Of a stretch of 29,904 nt of DNA, positions 10,264 through 20,610 are shown piece after piece. The number at the start of each line of letters is the position of its first letter. Position 1 is the first letter of the stretch. This stretch comes from Bacteroides sp. (GTDB lineage Bacteria > Bacteroidota > Bacteroidia > Bacteroidales > Muribaculaceae): assembly GCA_014801735.1 (NCBI GenBank), contig JAAVDO010000007.1:2425-32328 (forward strand), read 5' to 3'. Made by a program: the position numbers and the translations under genes. The notes under the pieces are model-generated. The model was not told the DNA's origin, did no database searches, and worked only from the letters and a program-made list of their open reading frames with translations.

Positions 10264-10533
10264 TTACCAGCTTGCCTTCTTTACTCCGGGGATCAGACCG
10301 GCCGAAGCCATTTCACGGAACTGGATACGCGACAGTCCGAACTGGCGCATGTAGCCTTTCGGACGGCCGGTGATGGTGCAACGGTTGTGCAACCGAACAC
10401 GTGAGGCGTTCTTGGGCAGGCTCTGCAGACCCTCGTAGTCGCCTTCAGCCTTCATGGCTGCCTTCTTGGCGGCATACTTGGCTACGAGCTTGGCACGCTT
10501 CACCTCGCGGGCCTTCATTGATTCTTTTGCCAT
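10264..10533 (-). CDS. rpsN: 30S ribosomal protein S14 (zinc-independent long form)
   Basis: Head protein of the small subunit, needed for assembly of the 3' domain. The 89-residue product begins [20 protein letters not shown] and has [20 protein letters not shown] and [20 protein letters not shown] near the C-terminus. It is the long form without the two CxxC zinc motifs of the 61-residue type; only one Cys is present. It lies 48 nt after rplE and 117 nt before rpsH. Confidence 0.98.
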   Translation of the reverse strand: MAKESMKAREVKRAKLVAKYAAKKAAMKAEGDYEGLQSLPKNASRVRLHNRCTITGRPKGYMRQFGLSRIQFREMASAGLIPGVKKASW

Positions 10534-10581
10534 TTGCTATTTATCGTAGGGATTGTTAGTTTTGACGATAATGCCCCGATC

Positions 10582-11133
10582 TTATTTCGAAGCGTTCTTG
10601 AAAGGCAGACCGAACTGCTTGAGCAGTGCGTAGCCCTCTTCATCGGTCTTAGCCGAGGTCACAAACGTAATGTTCATGCCCATGAGCTTGTTGATGGCGT
10701 CGATGTTGATTTCCGGGAAGATGATCTGCTCGGTGATACCCAGAGTGTAGTTTCCGCGGCCGTCGAGCTTGCCTTCGATACCCTTGAAGTCGCGGATACG
10801 GGGAAGAGCCACACGGATCAGACGCTCCAGGAACTCATACATACGCTCTCTGCGAAGAGTCACGCGTGCACCGATAGGCATCTTTTTGCGCACCTTGAAG
10901 TTGGAGATATCCTTCTTCGAAAGTGTGGCTACTGCCTTCTGGCCGGTGATGGCGGTGAGTTCGTTGATTGCGGTCTCGATGATCTTCTTATCCTGGGTAG
11001 CTTCGCCAAGACCCTGATTGATCACGATCTTTTCCAGACGAGGAACCTGCATCACGGTAGTGTAGCCAAACTCCTTCTCCAGAGCCGGAACGATACGCTC
11101 CGTATAGTCTTTCTTAAGTGTTGTTGTGCTCAT
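10582..11133 (-). CDS. rplE: 50S ribosomal protein L5
   Basis: 5S rRNA-binding protein of the central protuberance that contacts S13 and P-site tRNA. The 183-residue product includes [20 protein letters not shown] near the N-terminus, [40 protein letters not shown] and the C-terminal [20 protein letters not shown]. Its ATG overlaps the rplX stop in a TAATG arrangement (1-nt overlap), indicating translational coupling. Confidence 0.98.
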   Translation of the reverse strand: MSTTTLKKDYTERIVPALEKEFGYTTVMQVPRLEKIVINQGLGEATQDKKIIETAINELTAITGQKAVATLSKKDISNFKVRKKMPIGARVTLRRERMYEFLERLIRVALPRIRDFKGIEGKLDGRGNYTLGITEQIIFPEINIDAINKLMGMNITFVTSAKTDEEGYALLKQFGLPFKNASK

Positions 11134-11453
11134 TACTTAATCTCCTCTCCTGATTTTTTGGCGTAACGTACTGACTTGCCTTCTGCATTCTTGCGGCGGC
11201 CCACACGGGTAGGCTTGCCGGTCTTCGGATCAACCAGGGCAAGATTTGAGATATGTATAGGGGCCTCCTTCTTGACCAGACCGCCCTGAGGGTGCTGGGC
11301 GTTGGGCTTGGTAGCCTTGGTCACGATGTTCTGACCCTCTACGATGGCGGCCTTCTTGTCTACAAGCACCTCGAGCACACGGCCGGTGTGGCCGCGGTCT
11401 TCGCCCGAAAGAACATAGACGGTGTCGCCCTTCTTTATATGTAACTTACTCAT
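11133..11453 (-). CDS. rplX: 50S ribosomal protein L24
   Basis: Assembly-initiator protein at the exit-tunnel mouth. 106 residues with an N-terminal KOW motif ([20 protein letters not shown]), then [20 protein letters not shown] and [20 protein letters not shown], all typical. The stop is shared with the rplE start (TAATG). It lies 48 nt after rplN. Confidence 0.98.
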   Translation of the reverse strand: MSKLHIKKGDTVYVLSGEDRGHTGRVLEVLVDKKAAIVEGQNIVTKATKPNAQHPQGGLVKKEAPIHISNLALVDPKTGKPTRVGRRKNAEGKSVRYAKKSGEEIK

Positions 11454-11501
11454 TGACTTAGTCTGTTTTTGCTTTTGCTGATGTGAGTAGCATCCCCGTG
11501 C

Positions 11502-11867
11502 TTAGAGCACCTCCGGGGCGAGCGAAACGATTTTCATGTTTGTAGCGCGGAGCTCACGGGCCACCGGACCGAAGATACGGGTACCGCGGAGTTCGCCGGC
11601 ATTATTAAGCAGCACGCATGCGTTGTCGTCAAAGCGGATATAGCTGCCGTCGGGACGACGGATCTCCTTCTTGGTACGTACAACGACGGCCTTGCTGACA
11701 GTGCCCTTCTTCACGTCGGACGAAGGAATCACGCTCTTTACCGACACCACGATGATGTCGCCCACCGACGCATAGCGACGGCCGGTGCCACCCAGAACGT
11801 GGATGCAGAGCGCCTCTTTGGCTCCGCTGTTGTCGGCAACCGTTAAACGGCTTTCAGTCTGTATCAT
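11502..11867 (-). CDS. rplN: 50S ribosomal protein L14
   Basis: Large-subunit protein at the 30S interface, part of bridges B5 and B8. 121 residues beginning [20 protein letters not shown], with the family signature around [19 protein letters not shown] and the ending [20 protein letters not shown]. Normal length. It lies 8 nt after rpsQ and opens the spc-type block; no promoter sits at this junction, so the S10 and spc blocks look continuous. Confidence 0.98.
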   Translation of the reverse strand: MIQTESRLTVADNSGAKEALCIHVLGGTGRRYASVGDIIVVSVKSVIPSSDVKKGTVSKAVVVRTKKEIRRPDGSYIRFDDNACVLLNNAGELRGTRIFGPVARELRATNMKIVSLAPEVL

Positions 11868-11875
11868 ATTATGGC

Positions 11876-12136
11876 TTACTTAACTTTTTCGATGATTTCT
11901 ACAAGTCTCCATCTCTTGGTCTTGCTCAAGGGACGTGTCTCCATCAGGCGAACGGTATCACCAACGCTGCACTCGTTCTTCTCGTCGTGAGCATGGTATT
12001 TCTTTGTCTTGTTGACAAACTTACCGTAGATAGGGTGCTTTTCCTTATATTTGATGGTGACCGTGATGGTCTTGTCACCCTTGTTGCTCGACACGACCCC
12101 GATGCGCTCTTTTCTCAGGTTTCTCTTTTCTTCCAT
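11876..12136 (-). CDS. rpsQ: 30S ribosomal protein S17
   Basis: OB-fold protein that binds helices 7 and 11 of 16S rRNA. The 86-residue product starts [20 protein letters not shown] and has [20 protein letters not shown] and the signature [20 protein letters not shown]. The open frame extends 22 codons further into rpmC, but the ATG at 12136 matches the family start and leaves a 22-nt spacer after rpmC. Confidence 0.97.
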   Translation of the reverse strand: MEEKRNLRKERIGVVSSNKGDKTITVTIKYKEKHPIYGKFVNKTKKYHAHDEKNECSVGDTVRLMETRPLSKTKRWRLVEIIEKVK

Positions 12137-12158
12137 GAATAGCTTTATTAGGTCGGGT

Positions 12159-12356
12159 TTACTTATTGTTGAGCTCACGCTGGCGAAGCTCTGTCTTGAC
12201 ACGTGCGATCATCTTGCGGTCAGCGGTGATCTTCGCCGGAGAGTCGATCGGGGAGATGGCATGATTCATCTTCAGCTGAGCATACTCTTGCTCCATCTGC
12301 TGCAGGCGGTCCTTGAGGTCCTGTGTGCTCAGTTCCTTGATTTCTTCTTTCTTCAT
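12159..12356 (-). CDS. rpmC: 50S ribosomal protein L29
   Basis: Small alpha-helical protein next to the tunnel exit, part of the docking site for SRP and trigger factor. 65 residues beginning [20 protein letters not shown] and ending [14 protein letters not shown], with Glu/Lys/Gln-rich helices typical of the family. It lies 12 nt after rplP and 22 nt before rpsQ. Confidence 0.97.
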   Translation of the reverse strand: MKKEEIKELSTQDLKDRLQQMEQEYAQLKMNHAISPIDSPAKITADRKMIARVKTELRQRELNNK

Positions 12357-12368
12357 ACGTTGGGATGA

Positions 12369-12800
12369 TTACACGTTTTGGCTGGGATCATAGTCACGGC
12401 GGACAATGAACTTGGTGGTCACGGGGAGCTTCTGGGCTGCCAGACGCAGTGCCTCCTTGGCGATATCGTAGCTCACGCCCTCTACCTCGATAAGGATACG
12501 GCCGGGAGTTACAGGCGCCACAAAGCCTTCGGGATTACCTTTACCTTTACCCATGCGGACCTCGGCAGGCTTCTTGGTAATGGGCTTGTCGGGGAAGATA
12601 CGGATCCATATCTGACCCTGACGCTGCATGTAGCGCGTCACGGCGATACGGGCGGCCTCGATCTGACGGCCGGTGATCCATTTTGACTCCAGGGTCTTTA
12701 TGCCGAACGATCCGAAAGCCAACTGGTTACCGCGCTGGGCTACGCCCTTCATGCGGCCTTTCTGCTGGCGACGGAATTTGGTTTTCTTTGGCTGTAACAT
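12369..12800 (-). CDS. rplP: 50S ribosomal protein L16
   Basis: Protein that shapes the A-site tRNA elbow contact near 5S and 23S rRNA. The 143-residue product begins [20 protein letters not shown] and carries [40 protein letters not shown] and [20 protein letters not shown], the two family signatures. It lies 33 nt after rpsC and 12 nt before rpmC. Confidence 0.98.
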   Translation of the reverse strand: MLQPKKTKFRRQQKGRMKGVAQRGNQLAFGSFGIKTLESKWITGRQIEAARIAVTRYMQRQGQIWIRIFPDKPITKKPAEVRMGKGKGNPEGFVAPVTPGRILIEVEGVSYDIAKEALRLAAQKLPVTTKFIVRRDYDPSQNV

Positions 12801-12833
12801 TGTTCTTTACTTCTTTGTGTTGTTCTGCTGGGC

Positions 12834-13574
12834 TTAACGGTTGTTTTTCGGACGACGGAAACCTCCGCGGCGATTGCCACCCTCGCGGCCTGCGCCACCT
12901 GTGCGCGGCTCCTTGGCGGTGGTTGCGAAATTGGGGGCCAGATCACGCTTGCCATAGACTTCGCCACGGCAGATCCAAACCTTCACGCCGATCACACCAA
13001 CCTTGGTGTGTGCCTCTACCAGAGCATAGTCGATGTCGGCACGGAGTGTATGAAGCGGAGTACGACCCTCCTTGAACATTTCCGAACGAGCGATTTCAGC
13101 ACCGTTCAGACGGCCGCTCACCTGCACCTTGATGCCCTCTGCACCGCTGCGCATAGTCGATGCGATAGCCATCTTGACAGCACGGCGATAGGCAATCTTG
13201 CCCTCGATCTGACGGGCGATCGTGCTTGCAACGATCTCGGCGTCGAGCTCAGGACGCTTCACCTCGTAGATGTTGATCTGAACATCCTTGTCGGTGATTT
13301 TCTTGAGCTCTTCCTTGAGTTTGTCGACCTCACTGCCGCCCTTACCGATGATCAGACCCGGACGCGAGGTGCACACAGTGATAGTGATCAGCTTCAGTGT
13401 ACGCTCGATCACGATACGCGAAACGCTCATCTTGGCCAGGCGCACGTTCAGATACTTGCGCAGCTTCGAGTCTTCCAGGATGGTATCGCCGTATTTCTTA
13501 CCGCCATACCAGTTGGAATCCCAGCCTCTGATGATTCCAAGACGGTTGCTGATAGGATTAACTTTCTGTCCCAT
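12834..13574 (-). CDS. rpsC: 30S ribosomal protein S3
   Basis: Head protein at the mRNA entry channel, with helicase-like function together with S4 and S5. The 246-residue product has a type II KH domain with the GxxG loop in [20 protein letters not shown] at about residues 70-90, followed by the C-terminal domain ([40 protein letters not shown]). The tail is rich in Gly and Arg ([19 protein letters not shown]). It lies 3 nt after rplV. Confidence 0.98.
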   Translation of the reverse strand: MGQKVNPISNRLGIIRGWDSNWYGGKKYGDTILEDSKLRKYLNVRLAKMSVSRIVIERTLKLITITVCTSRPGLIIGKGGSEVDKLKEELKKITDKDVQINIYEVKRPELDAEIVASTIARQIEGKIAYRRAVKMAIASTMRSGAEGIKVQVSGRLNGAEIARSEMFKEGRTPLHTLRADIDYALVEAHTKVGVIGVKVWICRGEVYGKRDLAPNFATTAKEPRTGGAGREGGNRRGGFRRPKNNR

Positions 13575-13577
13575 TTC

Positions 13578-13988
13578 TTATGCCTTGTTTTTTGCGTTTT
13601 CGATAGTGTCCACGATCAGAGTCACATGGTTGGCACGCTTGCGGATGCGGTAGCCACGACCCTGAGGTGCCGGACGCAGACGCTTGAGCATCGGTGCCGG
13701 ATTTACAAAGATAGTGCTCACGCAAAGCTCGCCGTTTTCAGCGCGCTTCTCGTTCTTGGCCTCCCAGTTGGCGATAGCGCTTCTGAGGAGTTTCTCAAGA
13801 ACAGCCGCAGCGCTCTTGTTTGAGAACTTCAGGATGCCAAGTGCCAGATACACTTCCTTGCCGCGGACCAGGTCGGCCACAAGACGCATCTTGCGGGGCG
13901 ACGAGGGGATATTGAGAACCTTGGCAAAGGCAACGCTCTTGCGAGCTTCCTTGATAGCCTCGGCAGATTTTCTTTTTCTTACACCCAT
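13578..13988 (-). CDS. rplV: 50S ribosomal protein L22
   Basis: Its extended beta-hairpin lines the exit tunnel, where some macrolide-resistance changes fall. 136 residues, with [20 protein letters not shown] near residues 25-45, [19 protein letters not shown], and the hairpin region [20 protein letters not shown]. No deletion in the hairpin tip is evident. It lies 54 nt after rpsS and 3 nt before rpsC. Confidence 0.98.
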   Translation of the reverse strand: MGVRKRKSAEAIKEARKSVAFAKVLNIPSSPRKMRLVADLVRGKEVYLALGILKFSNKSAAAVLEKLLRSAIANWEAKNEKRAENGELCVSTIFVNPAPMLKRLRPAPQGRGYRIRKRANHVTLIVDTIENAKNKA

Positions 13989-14042
13989 TGTGTTATGGTA
14001 GTTTTCTGTTGTTCAGGAATTAATTTTCTTAAGCCCTTGAGA

Positions 14043-14309
14043 TCACTTCTTGTTGCCGGCATGGCCGCGGAAGCTACGCGTGGGGGCAAACTCGCCGAGC
14101 TTGTGTCCCACCATATTCTCGGTCACGTAGACAGGAATGAACTTGTTGCCGTTGTGAACTGCGAAGGTATGACCGACGAATTCGGGTGCAATCATCGAAG
14201 CGCGGCTCCAGGTCTTGATAACGGCCTTCTTTCCGCTCTCTTCCATTGCATTCACCTTCTTCTCCAGCTTCACGCTGATGAACGGGCCTTTTTTTAATGA
14301 ACGACTCAT
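14043..14309 (-). CDS. rpsS: 30S ribosomal protein S19
   Basis: Small-subunit head protein that forms a complex with S13 and contacts the A-site finger of 23S rRNA. 88 residues beginning [20 protein letters not shown], with [20 protein letters not shown] and [20 protein letters not shown], ending [15 protein letters not shown]. Normal length. It lies 36 nt after rplB. Confidence 0.98.
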   Translation of the reverse strand: MSRSLKKGPFISVKLEKKVNAMEESGKKAVIKTWSRASMIAPEFVGHTFAVHNGNKFIPVYVTENMVGHKLGEFAPTRSFRGHAGNKK

Positions 14310-14345
14310 AGAGGTAGTAGTCTAATTGGTGATCAGGTAGTGGGT

Positions 14346-15173
14346 TTACTTCTTTCTTCTCTCGATGATATACTTCGACGAGTGCTTCTTCGGTGCACGA
14401 GTCTTCAGGCCCTTGCTGTAAAGACCCTTGCGCGAACGCGGATGTCCACCGCTTGCACGGCCTTCGCCACCACCCATGGGGTGATCCACAGGGTTCATGA
14501 CAACGCCACGGTTGCGCGGACGACGACCCAGCCAGCGGCTGCGGCCTGCCTTACCGCTACGCTCCAGAGAATGCTCGCTGTTGCCTACTACACCAACGGT
14601 TGCCTTGCAGGCTGCAAGCACCTTGCGGGTCTCACCCGAAGGCAGCTTGATGATGGCATAGTCGCCCTCGCGTGAAATCAGCTGAGCGAATGTACCGGCC
14701 GAACGTGCCATGAAAGCACCCTGGCCGGGACGGAGCTCGATATTGTGGATCAGCGTACCAACAGGAATGTTGGTCAGAGGAAGGGCGTTGCCTACCTCAG
14801 GCGCTGCATCTGCTCCGCTCACTACCGTTGCACCTACCTCGAGTCCGTTGGGTGCAATGATATAAGCTTTTGCTCCGTCGACGTAATAGAGCAGAGCGAT
14901 ACGAGCCGAACGGTTCGGATCATACTCGATGCTCTTTACAACGGCGGGTACACCGTCTTTGCTCCTCTTAAAGTCGATGATGCGGTATTTACGCTTGTGA
15001 CCGCCGCCCATGTAGCGGGTGGTCAGGTGTCCCTCGGCGTTACGGCCGCCGGTTGACTTCTTGCCGACTGTAAGAGCTTTTTCTGGCGTTGTAGCAGTGA
15101 TCGTTCCTTTGAAAACGCCAATAACTTTGTGTCGCTGCCCCGGTGTGGTGGGCTTAAATTTTCTTACTGCCAT
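14346..15173 (-). CDS. rplB: 50S ribosomal protein L2
   Basis: One of the most conserved ribosomal proteins, needed for subunit association and peptidyl-transferase assembly. 275 residues, with an OB-like and an SH3-like domain in the middle ([20 protein letters not shown]) and the hallmark C-terminal block [20 protein letters not shown]. The His of the DHP motif, which corresponds to the functionally important E. coli His229, is retained. It lies 8 nt after rplW and 36 nt before rpsS. Confidence 0.98.
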   Translation of the reverse strand: MAVRKFKPTTPGQRHKVIGVFKGTITATTPEKALTVGKKSTGGRNAEGHLTTRYMGGGHKRKYRIIDFKRSKDGVPAVVKSIEYDPNRSARIALLYYVDGAKAYIIAPNGLEVGATVVSGADAAPEVGNALPLTNIPVGTLIHNIELRPGQGAFMARSAGTFAQLISREGDYAIIKLPSGETRKVLAACKATVGVVGNSEHSLERSGKAGRSRWLGRRPRNRGVVMNPVDHPMGGGEGRASGGHPRSRKGLYSKGLKTRAPKKHSSKYIIERRKK

Positions 15174-15181
15174 TGGTTATC

Positions 15182-15472
15182 TTAGATGTTGCTGTAAAGA
15201 TCGATGGTCTCGCCTTCGCCGATAGTGACGATGGCTTTCTTGTAGCTGTTGGTCTTGCCGCGCAGAAGGCCCGACTTGGTCCAGCGCGACTTGTTCTTGC
15301 CACGCACTACAGCTGTGTTCACGTCAACCACCTTAACGCCATAGAGCTTCTCTACGAGCATCTTGATCTGATGCTTGTTAGCCTCGAGCGACACCTTGAA
15401 GGTGTAGCGGTTGAGCTTCTCGGTGAGCGCGGTGGCCTTTTCGGTGACGATGGGCTGAATTGATATTTCCAT
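15182..15472 (-). CDS. rplW: 50S ribosomal protein L23
   Basis: Tunnel-exit protein that docks trigger factor and SRP. 96 residues, beginning MEISIQPIVTEKATALTEKL, with NRYTFKVSLEANKHQIKMLV and YGVKVVDVNTAVVRGKNKSR. The conserved docking Glu region lies in the N-terminal half. It lies 18 nt after rplD and 8 nt before rplB. Confidence 0.98.
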   Translation of the reverse strand: MEISIQPIVTEKATALTEKLNRYTFKVSLEANKHQIKMLVEKLYGVKVVDVNTAVVRGKNKSRWTKSGLLRGKTNSYKKAIVTIGEGETIDLYSNI

Positions 15473-15490
15473 TGTTGTGCCTCCTTGCGG

Positions 15491-16111
15491 TTAGAGTTTG
15501 TTAATCACGTCAAGGCTATCCTCAGTCATGAGAATAGCATTGCTGTGCATGATTGCATACGTATTCACATCCGAAGCGCTGATGATTTCGGCGTTGGGGA
15601 TGTTACGGACTGACAAATATACGTTTTTATTTTGGTTTGCCAAAACGAGAAGGATCTTTTTTCCCTCTACGTTAAGGTTTTTTGCCATTTCAACGAACGA
15701 CTTTGTGCGGGGAGCATCGAAAGTGAAGTTCTCGATTATCTTGATCTGGTCGTCCTGAACTTTATATGTCAGTGCACTCTTGCGGGCAAGCTGCTTAACC
15801 TTCTTGTTAAGTTTGAAGCGATAGTCGCGGGGACGAGGACCGAAAACACGGCCACCGCCAACGAGAACAGGCGAGTTGATGTCACCGATACGGCTACCGC
15901 CGCCACCCTTCTGCTTGTGCAGCTTGCGGGTAGAACCGGAAACTTCGCTACGCTCCTTCGACTTGTGGGTTCCCTGACGACGGTTTGCCAGATACTGCTT
16001 TACGTCGAGATATACGGCATGCTCGTTTGCATCGATTGCAAACACGTTATCGTTAAGCTCAGCCTTACGACCGGTGTCCTGTCCCTGGATATTGTATATT
16101 GCGAGTTCCAT
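15491..16111 (-). CDS. rplD: 50S ribosomal protein L4
   Basis: 23S rRNA-binding protein with an extended loop in the exit tunnel; in E. coli L4 also represses the S10 operon. 206 residues, with the tunnel loop around [40 protein letters not shown], and the C-terminal [20 protein letters not shown]. Its ATG overlaps the rplC stop by 1 nt (TAATG), so translation is probably coupled. It lies 18 nt before rplW. Confidence 0.98.
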   Translation of the reverse strand: MELAIYNIQGQDTGRKAELNDNVFAIDANEHAVYLDVKQYLANRRQGTHKSKERSEVSGSTRKLHKQKGGGGSRIGDINSPVLVGGGRVFGPRPRDYRFKLNKKVKQLARKSALTYKVQDDQIKIIENFTFDAPRTKSFVEMAKNLNVEGKKILLVLANQNKNVYLSVRNIPNAEIISASDVNTYAIMHSNAILMTEDSLDVINKL

Positions 16112-16731
16112 TATTTCTCAACTATTACGATTGAACCTTTACTTCCGGGTATAGAACCCTTGATCAACAGCAGGTTGTGTTCGGGCATAACGCGGAGCAC
16201 CTGAAGGTTTTGAACAGTCACGCGCTCGTTGCCCATCTGGCCGGCCATACGCATTCCCTTGAATACCTTTGCGGGATACGAGCAGGCACCGATCGAACCG
16301 GGGGCACGCAGACGGTTGTGCTGACCATGAGTGCTCTGACCTACACCGCCGAAGCCATGACGCTTAACGACGCCCTGAAAGCCCTTACCCTTGCTGACAC
16401 CCTGGATGTCGACAAAGTCAGCGTCAGAGAAGATCTTGTCTACGGTGATGGTGTCACCGAGCTTGATTTCCTCACCAAAACCCTTGAACTCGGCCAAGTG
16501 GCGCTGCGGGGCTACACCTGCCTTCTTGAAGTGACCTGCCATGGGAGCAGTTGTATGCTTGTCCTTCTTCTGTTCGAAGCCAAGCTGAACCGCTTCATAG
16601 CCGTCGGTGTCGGCAGTCTTGATCTGAGTAACCACACAAGGACCTACTTCGATAACAGTGCACGGCACATTCTTGCCGTCGGCACTGAAAACGGATGTCA
16701 TTCCGATTTTCTTTCCTATTAATCCTGGCAT
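16111..16731 (-). CDS. rplC: 50S ribosomal protein L3
   Basis: Early assembly protein whose loop reaches the peptidyl-transferase centre. 206 residues, beginning [20 protein letters not shown], with the signature [20 protein letters not shown] and [20 protein letters not shown]. The loop Gln in QSTHGQHNR, a known methylation site in E. coli, is preserved. It lies 51 nt after rpsJ. Confidence 0.98.
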   Translation of the reverse strand: MPGLIGKKIGMTSVFSADGKNVPCTVIEVGPCVVTQIKTADTDGYEAVQLGFEQKKDKHTTAPMAGHFKKAGVAPQRHLAEFKGFGEEIKLGDTITVDKIFSDADFVDIQGVSKGKGFQGVVKRHGFGGVGQSTHGQHNRLRAPGSIGACSYPAKVFKGMRMAGQMGNERVTVQNLQVLRVMPEHNLLLIKGSIPGSKGSIVIVEK

Positions 16732-16782
16732 TTCTCTTTGTTGTTTGATAGATTTGTTTTCGTTTTGTTGCTCAAGTCGGCA

Positions 16783-17088
16783 TTACACCTTGATCTCTAC
16801 TTCAACACCGCTGGGAAGCTCAAGCTTCATCAGGGCGTCAACAGTTTTTGAGGTAGAGTTGTAGATGTCGATCAGACGCTTGAACGACGAGAGCTGGAAC
16901 TGCTCGCGCGACTTCTTGTTAACGAAAGTCGAGCGATTGACAGTGAAGATGCGCTTGTGAGTGGGCAGAGGTATGGGACCGCTGATCACAGCGCCGGTAG
17001 CCTTCACAGTCTTTACAATCTTCTCAGCCGACTTGTCGACCAGGTTGTGATCGTAACTCTTGAGTTTGATTCTGATTTTTTGGCTCAT
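16783..17088 (-). CDS. rpsJ: 30S ribosomal protein S10
   Basis: Small-subunit head protein that in E. coli also acts as NusE in antitermination, linking to NusG, encoded in this window. 101 residues beginning [20 protein letters not shown], with the signature [20 protein letters not shown] and [20 protein letters not shown]. It follows fusA after 31 nt, with no tuf gene between as there is in E. coli; tuf lies at 23.9 kb on the other strand. Confidence 0.98.
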   Translation of the reverse strand: MSQKIRIKLKSYDHNLVDKSAEKIVKTVKATGAVISGPIPLPTHKRIFTVNRSTFVNKKSREQFQLSSFKRLIDIYNSTSKTVDALMKLELPSGVEVEIKV

Positions 17089-17119
17089 ATCTTGTTGGAT
17101 AATTATTATCTCAGTTAGA

Positions 17120-19246
17120 TTACTTGATCAGATCCACGCGGCCCTGACATTCGGTCAGTACGTTGCGTGCGATCGAGGCGCTTACCTCGGCATAGTGGCT
17201 GAACGACATGGTCGAAGTTGCACGGCCGCTGGTGATGGTACGCAAGGCGGTCACATAGCCGAACATCTCAGCCAGAGGAGCCTTAGCCTTAACCACGCGG
17301 GCACCGCTGCGGCTTGTCTCCATACCCTCTACCTGACCGCGACGCTTGTTAAGGTCGCTGATCACGTCACCCATGTTTTCTTCGGGTGTAACAACCTCTA
17401 TCTTCATGATAGGCTCGAGAAGAACGGGACCGGCCTGCTCAGAAGCTTTCTTGAAGGCCTGGATAGCGCAGAGCTCGAACGAGAGCTGGTCGGAGTCAAC
17501 GGGGTGGAAAGAACCGTCGATCACAGTCACCTTGAGCTGCTCAACCGGGAAGCCGGCGAGAACGCCATTTTTCATAGCGTTGGTGAAGCCCTTCTGGATA
17601 GCGGGGATAAACTCCTTAGGAATGTTGCCGCCCTTAACCTCGTCTACGAACTGGAGATTGCCGTCGAAACCTTCATCAACCGGTTCAACACGAACGATGA
17701 TGTCAGCAAACTTACCGCGACCACCGGTCTGCTTCTTGAACACCTCGCGAAGCTCAACGGGACGAGTGATCGATTCTTTATAGGTAACCTGGGGACGACC
17801 CTGGTTGCACTCAACCTTGAACTCACGACGCAGACGATCGATGATGATGTCGAGATGAAGCTCACCCATACCTGAAATAACAGTCTGGCCGGTCTCCTCG
17901 TTGGTTTCAACACGGAAGGTCGGATCTTCCTCTGCAAGCTTCTGCAGACCTACGCCGAGTTTATCGAGATCCTTCTGAGTCTTAGGCTCTACAGCAATAC
18001 CGATAACGGGATCAGGGAACTCCATAGCCTCGAGCACGATAGGATGCGCTTCGTCGCAGAGGGTGTCACCAGTGCGGATATCTTTGAAGCCAACGCCTGC
18101 GCCTATATCGCCGCAGCCGATTTTCTCCATAGGATTCTGCTTGTTGGAGTGCATCTGGAACAGACGGCTAACGCGCTCCTTCTTGTTAGAACGTGCGTTG
18201 AGCACGTAACTTCCGGCAACAACGTCGCCCGAGTAAACACGGAAGAAAGTGAGACGGCCAACATACGGGTCGGTAGCGATCTTAAATGCAAGAGCGCACA
18301 TAGGAGCAGAGCTCGACGGCTCGCGAACTTCTTCTTCGTCGGGGTTAGCAGGATTGTGGCCTGTGATTGCACCCGAGTCAAGCGGGCTGGGCAGATATGC
18401 GCAAACGGCATCCAGCAGACACTGAACACCTTTATTCTTGAATGAAGAACCGCAGATCATGGGAACGATCTCCATCTTGAGAGTACCCTTGCGCAGTGCG
18501 CGACGGATTTCATCCTCGGTGATAGTCGAAGGATCATCGAAGTATTTCTCCATGAGCTCGTCGTCGAACTCAACAACCTTTTCGAGCATCTTGTCGCGCC
18601 ACTCTTCAGCTTCTGCCTGAAGATTTGCGGGAATTTCTTCAACACTGTAGTCAGCACCCATAGTCTCGTCGTGCCAGAAGATAGCCTTCATGGTGATCAG
18701 GTCGATCACGCCCTTGAAAGTCTCCTCTGCACCGATAGGAATCTGAATGGGGCAAGGATTGGCGCCGAGAACATCTTTGAGCTGACGTGCAACCTCAAAA
18801 AAGTTAGCACCCGAACGGTCCATCTTGTTAACATAGCCGATACGGGGCACATTATATTTGTCAGCCTGGCGCCATACAGTCTCCGACTGAGGCTCAACAC
18901 CACCTACAGCGCAGAAAGTAGCAACGGCACCATCGAGAACACGAAGCGAACGCTCCACCTCGACAGTAAAGTCGACGTGTCCCGGGGTGTCGATAAGATT
19001 AATCTTGTATTTGTCGCCGTCATACTTCCAGAAAGTGGTAGTTGCGGCCGAGGTGATGGTGATACCACGTTCCTGCTCCTGCTCCATCCAGTCCATGGTA
19101 GCAGCGCCGTCGTGCACCTCACCGATTTTATGAGTGAGACCCGTGTAGAACAGTATACGCTCCGATGTGGTAGTCTTACCGGCATCGATGTGAGCCATAA
19201 TACCGATATTACGGGTAAATTTCAGGTGTTCGTCAGAACTTGCCAT
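17120..19246 (-). CDS. fusA: Elongation factor G
   Basis: Translational GTPase that drives translocation and, with RRF, ribosome recycling. The 708-residue product starts [23 protein letters not shown]-binding motifs are [19 protein letters not shown] (P-loop), the switch-[10 protein letters not shown], and [10 protein letters not shown] (G4). Downstream lie the domain II-V regions, including [19 protein letters not shown] in domain III and [15 protein letters not shown] near the end. An upstream TTG at 19261 would add five residues; the ATG is preferred. It lies 48 nt after rpsG and 31 nt before rpsJ. Confidence 0.98.
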   Translation of the reverse strand: MASSDEHLKFTRNIGIMAHIDAGKTTTSERILFYTGLTHKIGEVHDGAATMDWMEQEQERGITITSAATTTFWKYDGDKYKINLIDTPGHVDFTVEVERSLRVLDGAVATFCAVGGVEPQSETVWRQADKYNVPRIGYVNKMDRSGANFFEVARQLKDVLGANPCPIQIPIGAEETFKGVIDLITMKAIFWHDETMGADYSVEEIPANLQAEAEEWRDKMLEKVVEFDDELMEKYFDDPSTITEDEIRRALRKGTLKMEIVPMICGSSFKNKGVQCLLDAVCAYLPSPLDSGAITGHNPANPDEEEVREPSSSAPMCALAFKIATDPYVGRLTFFRVYSGDVVAGSYVLNARSNKKERVSRLFQMHSNKQNPMEKIGCGDIGAGVGFKDIRTGDTLCDEAHPIVLEAMEFPDPVIGIAVEPKTQKDLDKLGVGLQKLAEEDPTFRVETNEETGQTVISGMGELHLDIIIDRLRREFKVECNQGRPQVTYKESITRPVELREVFKKQTGGRGKFADIIVRVEPVDEGFDGNLQFVDEVKGGNIPKEFIPAIQKGFTNAMKNGVLAGFPVEQLKVTVIDGSFHPVDSDQLSFELCAIQAFKKASEQAGPVLLEPIMKIEVVTPEENMGDVISDLNKRRGQVEGMETSRSGARVVKAKAPLAEMFGYVTALRTITSGRATSTMSFSHYAEVSASIARNVLTECQGRVDLIK

Positions 19247-19294
19247 ATTAAAATTTTGCAATTAATGGATTACAACGAAAGGAATGGAATGAAA

Positions 19295-19771
19295 TCAGAA
19301 GCGGAAGTGAGCGAAAGCACGGTTGGCCTCGGCCATCTTGTGCATATCTTCTTTACGCTTGAAAGCACCACCCTGGTCATTGAATGCGTCGACGATCTCA
19401 GCAGCCAGTTTGTCGGCCATAGTTTTGCCGCCACGCTTGCGGGCATAGAGAATGAGATTCTTCATCGAGATCGACTCTTTGCGGTCGGGACGAATCTCAG
19501 TGGGAACCTGGAAAGTAGCACCGCCGACACGGCGGGACTTAACCTCGACAGTAGGAGTTACGTTTTCGAGAGCTTTCTTCCAGATTTCGAGAGCGGTCTT
19601 CTCTTCGTTGGGGAGCTTTGCCTTTACGGTTTCAAGAGCAGAGTAGAAGATGGTGTATGCGGTATTCTTCTTACCATCATACATCAGATGGTTAACGAAC
19701 TTGGAGACGCGCACGTCGTGGAAAACGGGATCGGGGAGTACGATCCGCTTTTTTGGCTTTGCCTTTCTCAT
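19295..19771 (-). CDS. rpsG: 30S ribosomal protein S7
   Basis: Primary binding protein of the 16S 3' domain that contacts the E-site tRNA and mRNA; in E. coli S7 represses its own operon. 158 residues starting [20 protein letters not shown], with [40 protein letters not shown] and ending RAFAHFRF. The open frame continues 28 codons upstream, but the ATG at 19771 matches the family start. It is preceded by a 221-nt spacer after rpsL. Confidence 0.97.
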   Translation of the reverse strand: MRKAKPKKRIVLPDPVFHDVRVSKFVNHLMYDGKKNTAYTIFYSALETVKAKLPNEEKTALEIWKKALENVTPTVEVKSRRVGGATFQVPTEIRPDRKESISMKNLILYARKRGGKTMADKLAAEIVDAFNDQGGAFKRKEDMHKMAEANRAFAHFRF

Positions 19772-19992
19772 TTTAGTTTTGCAAAATTTTGTTTTTGTTT
19801 GCTTGGTTGTTGCTTCTTCGTTCTTCAACGGCGCTCTCTTGCGCCATTTACTCAACCTTTGAATCAGCTTTCCAACAAATCAAAAACAAAGTCGTTACTT
19901 TTGAGGATTTACTTTTTTGTTTTTTGATTTGCCCCGGCTCAAAGGCCGGGCATTCGTAAGAACCTGGACTGATGTCAGGAATGCAGCCTCAA
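19772..19992 (-). other. 221-nt spacer between rpsL and rpsG
   Basis: The rpsL-proximal part holds a GC hairpin at 19931-19951 (CCCGGC/GCCGGG stem with a six-base loop) about 40 nt after the rpsL stop; the rest is T-rich on the transcribed strand. No TAnnTTTG promoter box is present, and no U-tract directly follows the hairpin, so a simple terminator is not supported. In E. coli the rpsL-rpsG spacer is the S7 regulatory site; whether this one is comparable is inference. Confidence 0.4.
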
Positions 19993-20382
19993 TTACTTCT
20001 TACCCTTAGCTGCTTTGGGACGCTTAGCTCCATACTTGGAACGACGCTGAGTGCGATCTTTCACGCCGCTGGTATCGAGGGTGCCGCGTACGATGTGGTA
20101 GCGAACACCGGGAAGATCCTTAACACGACCACCGCGAACGAGAACGATGCTGTGCTCCTGCAGGTTGTGACCTTCACCGGGAATGTAGGAGTTAACTTCC
20201 TTACCATTAGTGAGGCGCACGCGAGCCACCTTACGCATAGCCGAGTTAGGCTTCTTGGGAGTGGTGGTGTAAACACGCACGCACACGCCACGACGCTGGG
20301 GGCATGAATCGAGCGCAGGCGACTTACTCTTGTCTTCGAGAGCCACACGTCCTTTTCTTACTAATTGCTGAATAGTAGGCAT
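19993..20382 (-). CDS. rpsL: 30S ribosomal protein S12
   Basis: Decoding-centre protein. The 129-residue product begins [20 protein letters not shown], with the signatures [20 protein letters not shown] and [20 protein letters not shown]. Lysines are present at both classical streptomycin-resistance positions (in TPKKPNS and GRVKDLP), so nothing here suggests resistance. It is the first gene of the great minus-strand cluster and sits about 150 nt downstream of a consensus promoter. Confidence 0.98.
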   Translation of the reverse strand: MPTIQQLVRKGRVALEDKSKSPALDSCPQRRGVCVRVYTTTPKKPNSAMRKVARVRLTNGKEVNSYIPGEGHNLQEHSIVLVRGGRVKDLPGVRYHIVRGTLDTSGVKDRTQRRSKYGAKRPKAAKGKK

Positions 20383-20535
20383 CTTAGATGTTGATGTTGG
20401 TATTGTTTAGCTATAATCGTTAATTCGTAGAAACGAAGACCCAAATCGAGTCACAATCTCGCACATAGAGAACATCTGCTACTCCATTAACCCTCAGCAG
20501 ATTAACTTCGCAGCGATGCTCTTCGCGCTCAATTG
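20383..20535 (-). promoter_or_regulatory. rpsL mRNA leader with two hairpins and a mini-ORF
   Basis: The predicted leader contains a 7-bp stem ATCTGCT/AGCAGAT (20474-20480 with 20496-20502, 15-nt loop) and, nearer the gene, TTCGT/ACGAA (20424-20428 with 20433-20437). Between the stems runs an open frame of 22 codons from ATG at 20475 to TAA at 20407, which covers the second hairpin. Whether it is translated is unknown. The arrangement is compatible with leader-peptide or r-protein attenuation, but that is inference. Confidence 0.4.
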
Positions 20536-20540
20536 CAATG

Positions 20541-20572
20541 CAAAATTAGCGATTAATTTTCTAATATACAAA
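20541..20572 (-). promoter_or_regulatory. Promoter of the rpsL-led ribosomal cluster
   Basis: On the minus strand TTTG (20569-20572) and TAATTTTG (20541-20548) are separated by exactly 20 nt, an exact match to the Bacteroidetes consensus TTTG-N19-21-TAnnTTTG. The predicted start is near 20535, giving a leader of about 150 nt. The promoter begins only 38 nt after the stop of the preceding gene, with no clear terminator between, so read-through from upstream is possible. Confidence 0.85.
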
Positions 20573-20610
20573 TGTTTGATGACAAAGATGAAAAGTTTTT
20601 TCTTTGAGCC

